Source: Rhizobiales bacterium CCH3-A5 (GTDB lineage: Bacteria > Pseudomonadota > Alphaproteobacteria > Rhizobiales > Beijerinckiaceae). Taken from it: a DNA stretch of 16,007 bases. A program made the position numbers and the translations under genes. Below, in pieces: positions 16,000-16,007 of this stretch. A model generated the notes under the pieces. It did not search any database. It worked only from the letters and a program-made list of their open reading frames with translations, and was not told the DNA's origin. Location of the stretch: assembly GCA_001556025.1 (NCBI GenBank), contig LSIB01000028.1:1-16007 (forward strand), written 5' to 3'. Position 1 is the first letter of the stretch. The number at the start of each line of letters is the position of its first letter.

Positions 16000-16007
16000 A
16001 CTGTTCC

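Larger units (their letters stand above)
15692..16007. other. Non-coding right end of the window
   Basis: I see no convincing gene in these 316 bases. They hold the 19-bp hairpin at 15742 to 15786 and an imperfect inverted repeat at 15972 to 15999. The stretch from about 15890 to 15960 is clearly richer in A and T than the rest of the window, which would fit a boundary of a transferred segment or an untranscribed spacer. A 98-codon open frame from a TTG at 15693 has no ribosome binding site and runs through the hairpin. Confidence 0.6.

Noticed and set aside
1..16007. CRISPR arrays, tRNA or rRNA genes, transposase or integrase genes
   Set aside because: I found no regularly spaced repeats, no cloverleaf-like stretch and no recombinase coding region on either strand.

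Overview
The window comes from a GC-rich proteobacterium. The codon use and the layout of the conjugation genes suggest an alphaproteobacterium, perhaps Hyphomicrobiales or a relative, but no rRNA or tRNA is present to confirm this. It looks like part of a conjugative plasmid or an integrative conjugative element: a transfer operon sits back to back with a cargo module that has the domains of an antiviral defence system.

Left part (1 to 8981, all on the minus strand, read right to left): a P-type (MPF-T, VirB/Trw-like) type IV secretion operon. In order of transcription it has a VirB1 lytic transglycosylase, VirB2 pilin, VirB3, VirB4 ATPase, an extra secreted protein related to VirB5, VirB5, a small lipoprotein at the place where pKM101 carries eex, VirB6, VirB8, VirB9 and the first 100 residues of VirB10, which runs off the window edge. 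Genes are packed with gaps of a few bases or with ATGA/TGATG overlaps, so they are probably one translationally coupled operon. VirB11, VirD4 and relaxase genes are not in the window.

Middle (8982 to 9198): a short divergent control region with overlapping TATAAT-like boxes on both strands.

Right part (9199 to 15691, plus strand): two genes that overlap by 8 bases, so a two-gene operon. The first encodes a very large protein (about 1670 residues): a NERD nuclease-like domain, a degenerate kinase-like domain, a second kinase-like domain with its key residues in place, an acidic linker, and a complete Upf1-like SF1 helicase. The front half resembles the BREX kinase PglW; the kinase plus SF1 helicase combination recalls Mokosh. 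The second gene encodes a 495-residue protein with a winged-helix-like N-terminal part and no recognised family. I know of no named defence system with exactly this composition, and this pair is the best candidate here for an undescribed system.

Right end (15692 to 16007): no convincing gene. It has a strong 19-bp hairpin followed by TTTT just after the operon, probably its terminator, and a second imperfect inverted repeat at the very end of the window.
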